A model generated the notes under the pieces. That model saw nothing but the letters and a program-made list of their open reading frames with translations. It ran no database searches and was not told the origin of the DNA. A stretch of 64,000 nt of DNA, taken from Geodermatophilus normandii. Its GTDB lineage: Bacteria; Actinomycetota; Actinomycetes; Mycobacteriales; Geodermatophilaceae. This document shows, piece after piece, positions 49,893-59,299 of the stretch. A program made the translations under genes and the position numbers. The stretch is taken from the NCBI RefSeq assembly GCF_003182485.1, contig NZ_QGTX01000001.1:2558001-2622000 (forward strand), in the 5' to 3' direction. Every line of letters begins with the position of its first letter. The stretch's first letter is position 1.

Positions 49893-51506
49893 TCAGGCGG
49901 TGGCCACCAGGGCGGGGTCGACGGTGCGGCCGGCGAGGAGGTCGGCGGCGCGCTCCGCGATCATGATCGTCGGCGCGTTCGTGTTGCCGCGGACCAGCGT
50001 CGGCATCACCGAGGCGTCCACCACCCGCAGGCCCTCGAGCCCGTGCACCCGCAGCTGCGGGTCGACGACGGAGTCGCCGTCGGTGCCCATCCGGCACGAG
50101 GACACCGGGTGGTACAGCGACTCGAGGGTGTCCCGCACCGACTGCCGGAGCTCCTCGCGCGTCCGCACGGGCCCGCCCGGCGACCACTCCCCGGCCAGCA
50201 CCGACGCCAGCGGCCCCACCGAGGCGACCTCGCGCGCCTTCTCCACGCCGGTGACCAGCGCGTCGAGGTCGCGCTCGTCGGTGAGGTAGCCGGCGTCGAT
50301 GGCCGGCGCCCACGTCGGGTCGGCCGAGCGCAGCCGCACCGACCCGCGCGAGTGCACGTGCACCAGGACGGCGGCCGCGGTGAAGGCGTCGACGTCGGGG
50401 TCGACCTCCGCCTGCCGCCAGAACTTGACCGGCAGGAAGTGGTACTGCAGGTCGGGGGAGTCGAGGTCCGGGCGCGAGCGGGTGAACAGCCCCGCCTCGG
50501 CCAGGTTCGACGACAGCGGCCCGCGGCGGGCGCCGAACCAGCGCGCGTACCCCGACGGCGACTCCGCCCGCAGCAGCGACCTCCCCGACCGCACGTTCCA
50601 GATCACCGGCACGAGCGGGTGGTCCTGCAGCCCGCCGCCGACGCCGGGCAGGTCGTGGACGACGTCGACGCCGACCTCGCGCAGGTGGGCGGCGGGCCCG
50701 ATGCCCGAGAGCATGAGCAGCTGCGGGGAGTTCACCGCGCCGCCGCTGAGCACGACCTCGCCGGCGGCGTGCGCGGTGTGCGTCTGCCCGCCGCGCCGGT
50801 ACTCCACGCCGGTGGCGCGCCCGCCCGACAGCAGGACCCGGGTGGTGAGCGCGCCGGTGAGCACGGTGAGGTTGGGCCGGCCCAGCGCGGGGCGCAGGTA
50901 GGCGTCGGCGGCCGACCAGCGGCGGCCGCGCTTCTGCGTCACCTGGTACTGCCCCACGCCCTCCTGGGTGGCGCCGTTGAAGTCGTCGTTGCGCGGGTGG
51001 CCGGCCGCGAGCGCCGACCCGACGACCGCGCGGGTCCACGCGTGCGGCGAGCGCAGGTCCTCCACCCGCAGCGGCCCGCCGACGCCGTGGAAGCGGTCGG
51101 CGCCGCGCGCGTTGTCCTCCATCCGGCGGAACACCGGCAGCACCGACTCGTAGGACCACGACGGGTCGCCGGTCAGCGACGCCCACTCGTCGTAGTCGGC
51201 CGCCGCGCCGCGGATGTAGATCATCGCGTTGATCGAGGAGGACCCGCCGAGCAGCTTGCCGCGCGGCCAGAACAGCCCGCGCCCGCCGAGGCCCGGCTGC
51301 GGCTCGGTCGTGTAGTTCCAGTCCCGGCGGGTGCGCCAGACCTTGTACATGGCGGCCGGGATCCGGACCTCGAGGACGTCGTCGGAGCCGCCGGCCTCCA
51401 GCAGCAGCACCCGCACCGACGGGTCCTCGGTCAGCCGGGCGGCCAGCGCGCAGCCGGCCGAGCCGGCCCCGACGACGACGACGTCGTACTCGTCCGGAGT
51501 GCTCAC
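49893..51506 (-). CDS. GMC-family oxidoreductase (choline-dehydrogenase-like)
   Basis: 537 residues. The FAD loop is VVVVGAGSAGCALAARLTED, followed by PROSITE-like GMC signatures GKLLGGSSSINAMIYIRG and GAVNSPQLLMLSGIGP. The catalytic His lies in LYHPVSSCRMG (near 468) and an Asn/His partner in RGNTNAPTIMI. It oxidises an alcohol to an aldehyde, passing electrons to a quinone or O2. Its GTG overlaps the aldehyde dehydrogenase stop (GTGA), so the two form an alcohol-to-acid module; choline is only one candidate. Confidence 0.92.
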   Translation of the reverse strand: MSTPDEYDVVVVGAGSAGCALAARLTEDPSVRVLLLEAGGSDDVLEVRIPAAMYKVWRTRRDWNYTTEPQPGLGGRGLFWPRGKLLGGSSSINAMIYIRGAAADYDEWASLTGDPSWSYESVLPVFRRMEDNARGADRFHGVGGPLRVEDLRSPHAWTRAVVGSALAAGHPRNDDFNGATQEGVGQYQVTQKRGRRWSAADAYLRPALGRPNLTVLTGALTTRVLLSGGRATGVEYRRGGQTHTAHAAGEVVLSGGAVNSPQLLMLSGIGPAAHLREVGVDVVHDLPGVGGGLQDHPLVPVIWNVRSGRSLLRAESPSGYARWFGARRGPLSSNLAEAGLFTRSRPDLDSPDLQYHFLPVKFWRQAEVDPDVDAFTAAAVLVHVHSRGSVRLRSADPTWAPAIDAGYLTDERDLDALVTGVEKAREVASVGPLASVLAGEWSPGGPVRTREELRQSVRDTLESLYHPVSSCRMGTDGDSVVDPQLRVHGLEGLRVVDASVMPTLVRGNTNAPTIMIAERAADLLAGRTVDPALVATA

Positions 51507-53041
51507 CGGTGCCGCCCGTGCACCATGCCCATCACCCGCGCCACCGCGTCGGCCGCGGCCGGGGGGCGGGTGAACGACATGAGGTCCACCGGCAGGGCGA
51601 AGCGCTGGCGGGTGATCGCCTTGGCGCGGGTGAACTCCTTGAGCCCGTCCTCGCCGTGGATCCGGCCGAAGCCGCTCTCGCCCACGCCGCCGAAGGGCAG
51701 CGAGGGCACCCCGGCGAAGGTCAGCACCGAGTTCACGCTGGTCATGCCGCTGCGCATCCGGCGGGCGAGGTCCATGGCGCGCGCCCTCGAGCGGGAGAAC
51801 ACCGCGCCGGCCAGCCCGTAGGACGTCGCGTTGGTCCGCTCCAGCGCCTCCTCGGCGTCGGCGACCCGGGTGATGGTGAGCGTCGGCCCGAAGGTCTCCT
51901 CGCGCACCGCGGAGGAGGACTCGGGGACGTCGAGCAGCACGGTCGGCGCGATGAACCCGCCGTCGACGGTGCCCCCGAGGACCGCCCGGCCGCCGGAGGA
52001 GGTGGCGTCCTCGAGGTGCCGCCGCACGACGTCGGTCTGCGCGGCCATCGTCATCGGGCCGTAGGCGGCCTCGTCGTCGGAACCGGGTCGCAACCCGCGC
52101 ACCCGCTCGGTGACCTCGGCGACGAACCGGTCGTAGACCGGCGCGGTGGCGTACACGCGCTCGATGCCGATGCAGGTCTGCCCGGCGTTGCTCATCGAGC
52201 CCCAGACGGCGGCGTCGGCCGCGGCGGCCACGTCGGCGTCGTCGTCGACGATCATCGCGTCCTTGCCGCCGAGCTCCATGAGCACCGGGGTGAGCGTCTC
52301 GGCGCAGGCGGCCATGACCTTGCGGCCGGTGGGCGCCGAGCCGGTGAAGGCGAGCTTGCCCACGCCGGCGCGGCACAGCGCGGCGCCGGTCTCGCCGAAC
52401 CCGGTGACGACCTGGAAGGCGTCGGCGACGTCGGGGACGGCGGCCCGCCACGCGGCGGCCAGCCACGCACCGACGGCGGGCGTGTACTCCGAGGGCTTGA
52501 ACACGACGGCGTTGCCGGCGGCCAGCGCGTAGCCGATCGAGCCCATCGGCGTGAACACCGGGTAGTTCCACGGGCCGATCACGCCGACGACGCCGAGCGG
52601 CTGGTACTCCAGGTAGGCGGCGTGGTTGGCCGCGAGCACGCCGGCGCGCACGCGGCGCTCGCCCAGCGTCTTCCGCGCGTGCGCCCCGGCCCAGGCGAGG
52701 TGCTCGATGGCCAGGGTGATCTCGAGGATCGCGTCGGCGTGCGGCTTGCCGTTCTCCCGGTGCACCAGGTCGGCGAGCTCGTGCAGGCGGCGGGCCAGGT
52801 AGCCGCGGAAGGCGGCCAGCCGCTGCCGGCGGCCGTCGTGGCCGAGCTCGGCCCAGCGCTGCGCGGCCGGGCGGGCCCGCTCGACGGTCGCCTGCACCGC
52901 GGCGGCGTCGTGCACGGGGAAGACGCCGACGACGGCACCGGAGGCCGGGTTCGTCGACTCGAAGGTCTCGGTGGTGGCGTGCCGGTCGACCGTGCCGGCG
53001 GCGGCGTCGGTGACCGTGTCCATCTGCTCGACGAGCGACAT
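51503..53041 (-). CDS. Aldehyde dehydrogenase (succinate-semialdehyde-like)
   Basis: 512 residues. GPWNYPVFTPMGSIGYALAAGNA and KPSEYTP bind NAD(P), the general base Glu is in MELGGKDAMIVDDD (~270) and the nucleophile Cys in NAGQTCIGIERVY (~305). FGGVGESGFGRIHG ends the catalytic region. The C-terminal extension ~30 residues is hydrophobic/basic. It converts the aldehyde made by the GMC enzyme to a carboxylate. The ATG at 53041 is supported by family starts; the much longer open frame upstream is antisense to the sacsin-like gene. Confidence 0.93.
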   Translation of the reverse strand: MSLVEQMDTVTDAAAGTVDRHATTETFESTNPASGAVVGVFPVHDAAAVQATVERARPAAQRWAELGHDGRRQRLAAFRGYLARRLHELADLVHRENGKPHADAILEITLAIEHLAWAGAHARKTLGERRVRAGVLAANHAAYLEYQPLGVVGVIGPWNYPVFTPMGSIGYALAAGNAVVFKPSEYTPAVGAWLAAAWRAAVPDVADAFQVVTGFGETGAALCRAGVGKLAFTGSAPTGRKVMAACAETLTPVLMELGGKDAMIVDDDADVAAAADAAVWGSMSNAGQTCIGIERVYATAPVYDRFVAEVTERVRGLRPGSDDEAAYGPMTMAAQTDVVRRHLEDATSSGGRAVLGGTVDGGFIAPTVLLDVPESSSAVREETFGPTLTITRVADAEEALERTNATSYGLAGAVFSRSRARAMDLARRMRSGMTSVNSVLTFAGVPSLPFGGVGESGFGRIHGEDGLKEFTRAKAITRQRFALPVDLMSFTRPPAAADAVARVMGMVHGRHR

Positions 53042-53128
53042 GTGGCGCAGGTTACCCGGCAAGTTACCGGCGCGTAGCTCCGGTCGGGGACCCGTCCGGG
53101 GGACCCGCGCGCTGCCATGCTGACCCCC

Positions 53129-56100
53129 GTGGCCGACCCCTTCGACACCGCGGGCCTGCGCCGCCGCGTGCTGGCGGCGTGGGCCGACTCCCCGGCGCGC
53201 TTCCGCGAGGACGCCAACGCGGAGGAGGACCTGGTCCGCGGCGGCTACCGCGACCGGCTGCTGGTCGAGCTGGCGCAGAACGCCGCCGACGCCGCGGTGC
53301 GCGCCGGCGTGCCCGGCCGGCTGCGGCTGGAGCTGGTCACGGTCGGGAGCGGGCCCGGCGGCGGGGGAGAGGTGCTGCACGCCGCGAACACCGGCGCGCC
53401 GCTGGACGCCGACGGGGTCACCGGGCTGGCCACGCTGCGCGCCTCGGCCAAGCGCGACGAGGTCGCGACCGTCGGCCGCTTCGGGGTCGGGTTCGCCGCC
53501 GTCCTCGCCGTCAGTGACGAACCCGCCGTCCACTCCACCACCGGCGGCGTGCGGTTCAGCGCCGCGCACACCCGCGCCGAGGTGGCCGACGTCCCGGAGC
53601 TCGCCGCCGAGCTGGGCCGCCGCGACGGCGCGGTCCCGGTGCTGCGGCTGCCGTGGCCGGCCGACGGCCCCCCGCCCGAGGGGTACGCCACCGAGGTCGT
53701 GCTGCCGCTGCGCGCCGGCTCGCGGGCCGCCGTCCGCGCCGCGCTCGAGCAGCTGGAGGCCGAGCTGCTGCTGGCGCTGCCCGGGCTGGCCGAGGTCGAG
53801 GTCGTCGTCGACGGGACCGCGCGCCTGCTCGGCTGCACGGCCGAGCCGCCGCTGGCCCGCGTCCGCGACGGCGACCGCACCACCACCTGGCGGCTGGCCA
53901 CCCGCAGCGGCGAGCTGCCGGCCGGCCTGCTCGCCGACCGCCCGGTCGAGGAGCGCGCCCGCCGCGGCTACACGGTGACCTGGGCGGTCCCCCTCGACGA
54001 CGACGGCCGCCTGGTGCCGCCGGCCGGGCGCCAGGTGCTGCACGCGCCCACCCCCAGCGACGAGCCGCTGTCGCTGCCGGCGCGCCTGATCGCCCCGTTC
54101 CCGCTCGGGCCCGACCGCCGGCACGTCGCCCCGGGCTCGGTCACCGACGCGCTGGTCGCCGTCGCCGCGGACACCTACGCCGACCTGGTTCCCGCGCTCG
54201 CCGGTGACCCCGCGGTGCTGGCGCTGGTGCCGCGGATCGGCCTGGCCGCCGCCGAGCTCGACGCGGCGCTCGGCTCGGCGGTCCTCGACCGGCTGCGCGC
54301 CGTGCCGTGGCTGCCGGTGGCCGACGACCCCGGCGCCCGGCAGCCCCCCGGCCGCGCCGCGGTGCTCGACGACGACCGCGAGGAGCCGGTCGAGGTCCTG
54401 GCCGGCGTCCTGCCGGGGCTGCTGCCGGCCGGCTGGTCCCGGCGCGACGGCGCCCCCGCGCTCGCCGCCCTGGGCGTGCGGCGGCTCGGCCCGGCCGCGG
54501 TGGTCGAGGCGGTCGCCGGGATCAGCCGGCCGCCGCAGTGGTGGGCGCGGCTCTACGCCGCGCTCGACGGCGCCGACCGCGAGGAGCTCGGCGCCCTGCC
54601 GGTGCCGCTGGCCGACGGGCGCACCGCCTCCGGCCCGGCCGGCGTGCTCCTGCCCGCCGACGACCTCCCGGTGGGGCACCTGGGCCCGCTGCACCTGCGG
54701 GTCGCGGAGCCCGCCGCCGTGGCGACCCCGGCCGCGCGGCGACTGCTGGAGCGGCTGGGCGCGCGCCCGGCGACCGCCGCCGTGGTGCTCGCCGACCCCG
54801 CCGTGCAGTCCGCGGTGGAGGCGTCGGTGGACGCCGTGGAGGAGGGCTGGGACGACGGCAAGCCGGCCGCGCTGGCGCAGGCCGTGCTCGCGCTGGTCGC
54901 CGCCGCCGGCACCACGCCCGGCGAGCTGCCGTGGCTGGCCGAGCTCGCCCTGCCCGACGCCGACGGCGCCTGGGCGCCGGCGGGGGAGCTGCTGCTGCCG
55001 GGGGCGCCGCTGGCCGGGGTGCTCGAGGACGGCGCCCTCGGGACGCTCGACCCGGACTTCGCCGCGGAGCACGACCCCGCCACCCTGCGCGCGGCCGGGG
55101 TGCTGGCCGACTTCGCGCTGGTGCGCGCCGAGGACCCCGACGACCTCGACGTCGACGCCGCCGACGCGTGGGCCGACGCCGTCGTCGACCGGCTGCCTCC
55201 CGGCGCGCCGCCGCCGTCGTGGCCGCCGCTGACCGCCGTCCGGGACCTGGAGCTGGTCGCCGACTGGGCCGGCGCGCTGCCCCTGCTGGCCGCGCTCCCC
55301 GACGAGGCGTGGGCCGACGTCGTCCTCGACGGCGTGCCGGTGCCCGGCTACCTGCGCTGGTGGCTCGGCACCCACCCGGTGCTCGGCGGCCGCCGCCCCG
55401 ACCGGCTGTGCGCGCCGGGCAGCCGGGAGCTGCAGGGGTTGTACGACGTCGCGGCCGGCCCGGAGGAGGTGCTCGAGCGGCTGCGCCTCCCGGCCACCGT
55501 CGACGACGTCCTCGCCGACGCCGACACCGCGCTCGACCTGCTCGAGCGCCTGGGCGACCCCGCCCGCGCGGTGCCGGCGCCGGTGCTGCGCACCGTGTAC
55601 GCCCGCCTCGCGACGGCGCTCGACGGGATCGACGTCGACCCGCCGGCGCGCGTGCGGGTGGCGCCGGACCGGGTCGCCGACCCCGCGCGCGAGACCGTCG
55701 TCGTGCTGGACGCACCGTGGCTGCTGCCGCTGGCCGACGCGCTGCTCGTGCCGGCCGGGGGCGCGCCCGGACCGGTGGCCGACCTGCTCGACCTGCCGCT
55801 GGCCGGCGAGCGGGTGCGGGCGGAGGTCACGAGCACGCCGGTGCGCCGGCAGCCGTGGGCCGCGGTGCCCGGCGCCGACCTCGCCGCCGCCCGCCTCGGG
55901 GTGCCGGAGCTGACGGGGGAGGTCGCCGTCCACGAGCCGCTGCTGGCCGGCGGCCGGGCGGTGCCGTGGTGGCCCGGCGAGGCGGTCGACTGCGTGGACG
56001 GGAGCCCGGGCGCGCTCGGCCGGGCGCTGGCGTGGCGGGCCGGCGCCTGGCCGCTGCGCCAGGCGCTGGCCGAGGCGTTCGCCGAGCCCGCCCGCTCGGT

Positions 56101-56131
56101 CGACCTCGCCGCGGAGGACGCGGTCCAGTGA
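53129..56131 (+). CDS. Large sacsin/Hsp90-like GHKL ATPase-domain protein
   Basis: About 1000 residues. The N-terminal ~200 form a GHKL ATP-binding fold like that of sacsin: N-box LLVELAQNAADAAVRAG (Asn for Mg-ATP) and G-box VGRFGVGFAAVLAVSDEP. The remainder is a long Ala/Leu/Asp-rich region with no recognised domain. FREDANAEEDLVRGGYRDR before the N-box is a conserved family opening. GTG at 53129 is preferred since homologues start at (V/M)-DPFDT; ATG 53117 would add four residues. Proteins of this type are proposed chaperone or DNA-processing ATPases, but actinobacterial members are uncharacterised. Confidence 0.88.
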   Translation: MADPFDTAGLRRRVLAAWADSPARFREDANAEEDLVRGGYRDRLLVELAQNAADAAVRAGVPGRLRLELVTVGSGPGGGGEVLHAANTGAPLDADGVTGLATLRASAKRDEVATVGRFGVGFAAVLAVSDEPAVHSTTGGVRFSAAHTRAEVADVPELAAELGRRDGAVPVLRLPWPADGPPPEGYATEVVLPLRAGSRAAVRAALEQLEAELLLALPGLAEVEVVVDGTARLLGCTAEPPLARVRDGDRTTTWRLATRSGELPAGLLADRPVEERARRGYTVTWAVPLDDDGRLVPPAGRQVLHAPTPSDEPLSLPARLIAPFPLGPDRRHVAPGSVTDALVAVAADTYADLVPALAGDPAVLALVPRIGLAAAELDAALGSAVLDRLRAVPWLPVADDPGARQPPGRAAVLDDDREEPVEVLAGVLPGLLPAGWSRRDGAPALAALGVRRLGPAAVVEAVAGISRPPQWWARLYAALDGADREELGALPVPLADGRTASGPAGVLLPADDLPVGHLGPLHLRVAEPAAVATPAARRLLERLGARPATAAVVLADPAVQSAVEASVDAVEEGWDDGKPAALAQAVLALVAAAGTTPGELPWLAELALPDADGAWAPAGELLLPGAPLAGVLEDGALGTLDPDFAAEHDPATLRAAGVLADFALVRAEDPDDLDVDAADAWADAVVDRLPPGAPPPSWPPLTAVRDLELVADWAGALPLLAALPDEAWADVVLDGVPVPGYLRWWLGTHPVLGGRRPDRLCAPGSRELQGLYDVAAGPEEVLERLRLPATVDDVLADADTALDLLERLGDPARAVPAPVLRTVYARLATALDGIDVDPPARVRVAPDRVADPARETVVVLDAPWLLPLADALLVPAGGAPGPVADLLDLPLAGERVRAEVTSTPVRRQPWAAVPGADLAAARLGVPELTGEVAVHEPLLAGGRAVPWWPGEAVDCVDGSPGALGRALAWRAGAWPLRQALAEAFAEPARSVDLAAEDAVQ

Positions 56132-56139
56132 CCTTCCCG

Positions 56140-56197
56140 GGTGGCTCCTCTGCAGGGTCCCGCCGCGAGCGTGCGAGCGGTGGGGGCAGAGGGGTCC
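56140..56197 (-). repeat. Stop-proximal hairpin element, copy D
   Basis: On the minus strand it starts GGACCC 2 nt after the TAG of the 122-residue gene. Outer stem GCAGAGG/CCTCTGC (56186-56192 with 56147-56153) encloses GCTCGCACGCTCGC. It is nearly identical to copy B and fills the gap to the convergent sacsin-like gene. Confidence 0.78.
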
Positions 56198-56199
56198 TC

Positions 56200-56568
56200 C
56201 TAGTGCCAGCGGGGAGCGGCCAGGGCGCCGGGCGCGTGCCCGTGCGCCGAGGTCCGCCCGCCGCCCCGGCGGACGGACGTGCCGCCCGCCGTCGGCGCGG
56301 CCGCGGTCGACCGCCAGCAGGAGTACAGCGACGACCACTGCTCCGCCGTGAGCGAGCCGGCGCGGGCGGTCGGCGCCAGACCGGCGGTCCGCAGCCAGCG
56401 GACCCCGGCCACACCGGGGAGCTGGGCCCGCAGGACCGGGCCGAGCGCCGCCCCGGGGGAGGCGAGCACGGACGAGGCCAGCCGCTCGAAGGCGGCGGCG
56501 TCCGGTGCGGGGAGGGCGTCGCGCGCGGCGGCGGCCGCGGCGGGCAGGGAACGGACGGGACGTGACAC
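56200..56568 (-). CDS. Small protein of unknown function, 122 residues
   Basis: GTG at 56568 follows GGAGG. Residues 1-90 are Ala/Leu-rich and probably helical (SLPAAAAAARDALPAP, AFERLASSVLASPGAALG, GSLTAEQWSSLYSCW), ending in a Gly/Arg/His-rich tail (RRGGGRTSAHGHA). I do not recognise a family. A Glu-Gln-Trp segment and single Cys are the most distinctive residues. Codon use matches neighbours. Hairpin element D begins directly after its stop. Confidence 0.6.
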   Translation of the reverse strand: MSRPVRSLPAAAAAARDALPAPDAAAFERLASSVLASPGAALGPVLRAQLPGVAGVRWLRTAGLAPTARAGSLTAEQWSSLYSCWRSTAAAPTAGGTSVRRGGGRTSAHGHAPGALAAPRWH

Positions 56569-56766
56569 GGGGGCCTCCGGAGGGAGGTCGGACCGGCCGC
56601 GGGCAGCCGGCAGCCAGGGAGGGGCGCGCCCGGGTGGGCGGACGGGAGCGGGGAGGAACTCGACCCGCGGGCGTCCCGGTCGGGGACGCGGACGTCGCAG
56701 CGAGGCGGACGGCTCAGGAGCGCATGCGGTGACGGTAGGGCGCCCGGGCGCGCCCCGTCGAGCGGA

Positions 56767-57069
56767 TTACCGCTGCTCGTCGGCGGCGCGGGTGGCGCGG
56801 CGCGCCTGGTGGGCCTCCCAGCGCTCGCGGTCGCGGGCACGGGAGCCGGCGGTGCGCTCCCAGCGGGCCTTCCGCCGGCGGGCGCGCAGCATCTCGCGCT
56901 CCTCGAAGGAGGAGTGCGCGTCCCAGTCCCGGGCCATGACGAGGACCAGCAGCAGGACGGCGCCGAAGATGACCATCCCCAGGCTGACGATGACGTCGGG
57001 GATGGCGAGGAACGCCACGACCGAGACCGCCGCCCAGACCGCGAACGCCAGCACCAGTCGCGTGTTCAC
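56767..57069 (-). CDS. Small membrane protein with charged cytoplasmic tail
   Basis: 100 residues from GTG 57069. Two hydrophobic helices (about 4-22, LVLAFAVWAAVSVVAFL, and 29-49, GMVIFGAVLLLVLVMA) form a hairpin, followed by a ~50-residue Arg/Glu-rich helix (EEREMLRARRRKARWERTAG). No family recognised. The N-terminal two-helix unit with a charged coil is common in small actinobacterial envelope proteins. A GGAGGCGGGG stretch lies upstream at a slightly long distance. Confidence 0.65.
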   Translation of the reverse strand: MNTRLVLAFAVWAAVSVVAFLAIPDVIVSLGMVIFGAVLLLVLVMARDWDAHSSFEEREMLRARRRKARWERTAGSRARDRERWEAHQARRATRAADEQR

Positions 57070-57405
57070 GCCGACCAGTATCCCCGCCTCCGGGAGCGGG
57101 CCGGCGGGGCGACGAGGGAGGCGGGAGAGGGCCGCGCCACGTCCGGTCGCCGTCGCCCGGCCCCTCGTGCCGCGGGGCCACCGGCGGTGGTGTGCCTGCT
57201 CACGCGCCCGGTCGGGGGCGGGCGACACGCCGGGACGGCACGGGGGACACCCCGGCGGGGACCTTGCGTCCCACCTGCACCGGGCCTAACGTCCGGGTTG
57301 CGGTTCAACCATCAGCCGTGCATCCCAATGCCGGACTCCGCGCCGTGGTGTGGCCTCCCAGCCGCTGTCCTCCGCACGGGTTCGCTCTCCACAGAGGAGC
57401 GCACC
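57070..57405. other. 336-bp intergenic region upstream of the STAS gene
   Basis: No convincing gene is seen. The half nearest 57069 contains the leader of the small membrane gene. The region around 57290-57330 is less GC-rich and carries GGTTG-CGGTT-CAACC, a short dyad, so the STAS promoter is probably here. A long leader of ~80-100 nt before GTG 57406 is likely. Confidence 0.5.
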
Positions 57406-57795
57406 GTGACCACTCTCTCCCAGGGCCCACCCGCCACCCCTGGTCCCCTCGACGACCTGCTCACCGTCGACACCGTGATCCTGGACGACGTCGTCCGCCT
57501 CGTGCTGTCCGGTGAGGTCGACTGCGCCACCGCGCCGATGCTGCGCCGCGCGCTCGACACCGCCTTCGCCTCCGGCCCGCGCGAGGTGACCGTCGACCTC
57601 GTGGCCGTGACCTTCCTCGACTCCGCCGGCCTGTCCGCCCTGGCCGTCGCCCACCGCACCGCCGCCGCCCAGGACACCGGCCTGCGCGTCCTCGTCGGCA
57701 CCCGCGCCGTCAGCCGGGCGCTGCAGGTCACCGGGCTGTGGGACCTGCTGGGCGTCGAGCAGGTCGAACCCCGAGCGGGCGCCGGCGCCGCCTGA
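57406..57795 (+). CDS. STAS-domain anti-sigma factor antagonist-like protein
   Basis: 129 residues forming one STAS domain: VVRLVLSGEVDCATAPML in the first strands and VTFLDSAGLSALAVAHRTA containing the Ser that anti-sigma kinases phosphorylate (near residue 75). A short N-terminal proline-rich extension precedes it. It should free a stress sigma factor by binding an RsbW-like kinase, as SpoIIAA/RsbV do. No kinase or sigma gene is adjacent, so the partner is encoded elsewhere. AGAGGAG precedes GTG 57406. Confidence 0.88.
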   Translation: MTTLSQGPPATPGPLDDLLTVDTVILDDVVRLVLSGEVDCATAPMLRRALDTAFASGPREVTVDLVAVTFLDSAGLSALAVAHRTAAAQDTGLRVLVGTRAVSRALQVTGLWDLLGVEQVEPRAGAGAA

Positions 57796-58013
57796 CGGCA
57801 CCGCCGGCGCCGTCCGGCTCCGCGGCGATCTCCTCGTCCGATCGGCCGAGCAGCCCGGCGACCTCCGCCGGGGACGCCGCCGCGACCCGCTGCGCACGGT
57901 CGTGGACCGGAGCGCGGGCGTCCGGGGCCGTCATCGCCCGTCCGGGGGCGGGGGAGCACACTCCCTGACGAGCCGCCCGGACGCGGGCGGGACCACGAGC
58001 CGAGGAGGACGCC

Positions 58014-59225
58014 GTGCGTGACGCGGTCATCTGTGAGCCGCTGCGGACCCCGGTCGGGGGCTTCGGGGGCTCCCTGCGGGACGTCCCGGTGCAGGACCTG
58101 GCCTCGACCGTCGTCAAGGCGCTCCTGGAGCGCACCGGCCTGCCGCCGGAGTCGGTCGACGACGTCGTCCTCGGCCACTGCTACCCGACGATGGAGGCGC
58201 CGGCGATCGGCCGCGTCGCCGCGCTGGACGCCGGCCTCCCGGTGACCGCCGCGGGCATCCAGGTCGACCGCCGCTGCGGCTCGGGCCTGCAGGCCGTGCT
58301 CTACGCGGCGATGCAGGTGCAGACCGGCTCGGCCGAGGTGGTCCTGGCCGGCGGCGCGGAGTCGATGAGCAACGCGCCGTTCTACTCGACCGCCATGCGC
58401 TGGGGCGTCAAGGCCGGCCCGGGTGTGCTGCTGCAGGACGGCCTGGCGCGCGGCCGGGTCACCGCCGGCGGGGTCCACCACCCGGTGCCCGGCGGCATGC
58501 TCGAGACCGCCGAGAACCTGCGCCGGGAGTACGGGATCGGGCGCGAGGAGCAGGACGAGTACTCCGTCCGCAGCCACCGGCGCGCCGCCGCCGCCACCGA
58601 GGCGGGCCGCTTCGCCGACGAGATCGTCCCGGTGACGATCAGGGGCCGCAAGGGCGACACCGTCGTCGAGCGCGACGAGCACATCCGCCCCGACTCGAAC
58701 GTCGAGACGCTGGCGAAGCTGCGCCCGATCATGGGCAGGGACGACCCCGAGGCCACGGTCACCGCCGGCAACGCCAGCGGCCAGAACGACGGCGCCGCGG
58801 TCTGCGTCGTCACCTCGCCGGAGAAGGCGGCCGAGCTCGGGCTGCGCCCGCTGGCCCGGATCGTGTCGTGGGCGGTGGCCGGCGTCCCGCCGAAGACCAT
58901 GGGCATCGGCCCGGTCCCGGCGACGGCCAAGGCGCTCGACCTCGCCGGCCTCAAGCTGGCCGACATCGACCTCATCGAGCTCAACGAGGCCTTCGCCAGC
59001 CAGGTCCTCGCCGTGACCCGCGAGTGGGGCTTCACCGAGGCCGACTTCGACCGGATGAACGTCAACGGCTCGGGGATCTCGCTGGGCCACCCGGTCGGCG
59101 CCACCGGCGGGCGCATCCTCGCCACGCTGACCCGCGAGATGGACCGCCGCGGCGCCCGCTACGGCCTGGAGACGATGTGCATCGGCGGCGGGCAGGGCCT
59201 GGCCGCCGTCCTCGAGCGGGTGTGA
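58014..59225 (+). CDS. Acetyl-CoA C-acyltransferase (thiolase)
   Basis: 403 residues, full thiolase length. The nucleophile Cys is in VDRRCGSGLQAVLYA (near 89), GGAESMSNAPFY is the family signature, and the other catalytic residues are in NEAFASQVLAV, GHPVGATGGRIL (His) and MCIGGGQGLAAV (second Cys). It condenses or cleaves acyl-CoA with CoA. The following gene is an acetoacetyl-CoA-reductase-like SDR, so a PhaA-PhaB-like role or beta-oxidation are both plausible. GTG at 58014 follows GAGGAGG. Confidence 0.94.
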   Translation: MRDAVICEPLRTPVGGFGGSLRDVPVQDLASTVVKALLERTGLPPESVDDVVLGHCYPTMEAPAIGRVAALDAGLPVTAAGIQVDRRCGSGLQAVLYAAMQVQTGSAEVVLAGGAESMSNAPFYSTAMRWGVKAGPGVLLQDGLARGRVTAGGVHHPVPGGMLETAENLRREYGIGREEQDEYSVRSHRRAAAATEAGRFADEIVPVTIRGRKGDTVVERDEHIRPDSNVETLAKLRPIMGRDDPEATVTAGNASGQNDGAAVCVVTSPEKAAELGLRPLARIVSWAVAGVPPKTMGIGPVPATAKALDLAGLKLADIDLIELNEAFASQVLAVTREWGFTEADFDRMNVNGSGISLGHPVGATGGRILATLTREMDRRGARYGLETMCIGGGQGLAAVLERV

Positions 59226-59299
59226 CACCCCGCCCGGCGCGTCCGGGGGCTGCCCGGCATGATCGGCCGGCAGCCCCCGACCCCGAGGAGAGCCTCCCC

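Noticed and set aside
51503..56338. A 1611-codon open frame on the minus strand continuing upstream from the aldehyde dehydrogenase
   Set aside because: Beyond 53041 it is the antisense of the sacsin-like gene; the sequence is Arg/Gly/Gln-rich with no family motifs, an effect of high third-position GC.
57728..57934. A possible ~69-residue minus-strand protein (MTAPDARAPVHDRAQR...) between the STAS and thiolase genes
   Set aside because: It overlaps the STAS end, has only a weak ribosome site, and its second half is Arg-rich antisense sequence. The first ~40 residues look protein-like, so it is not fully excluded.
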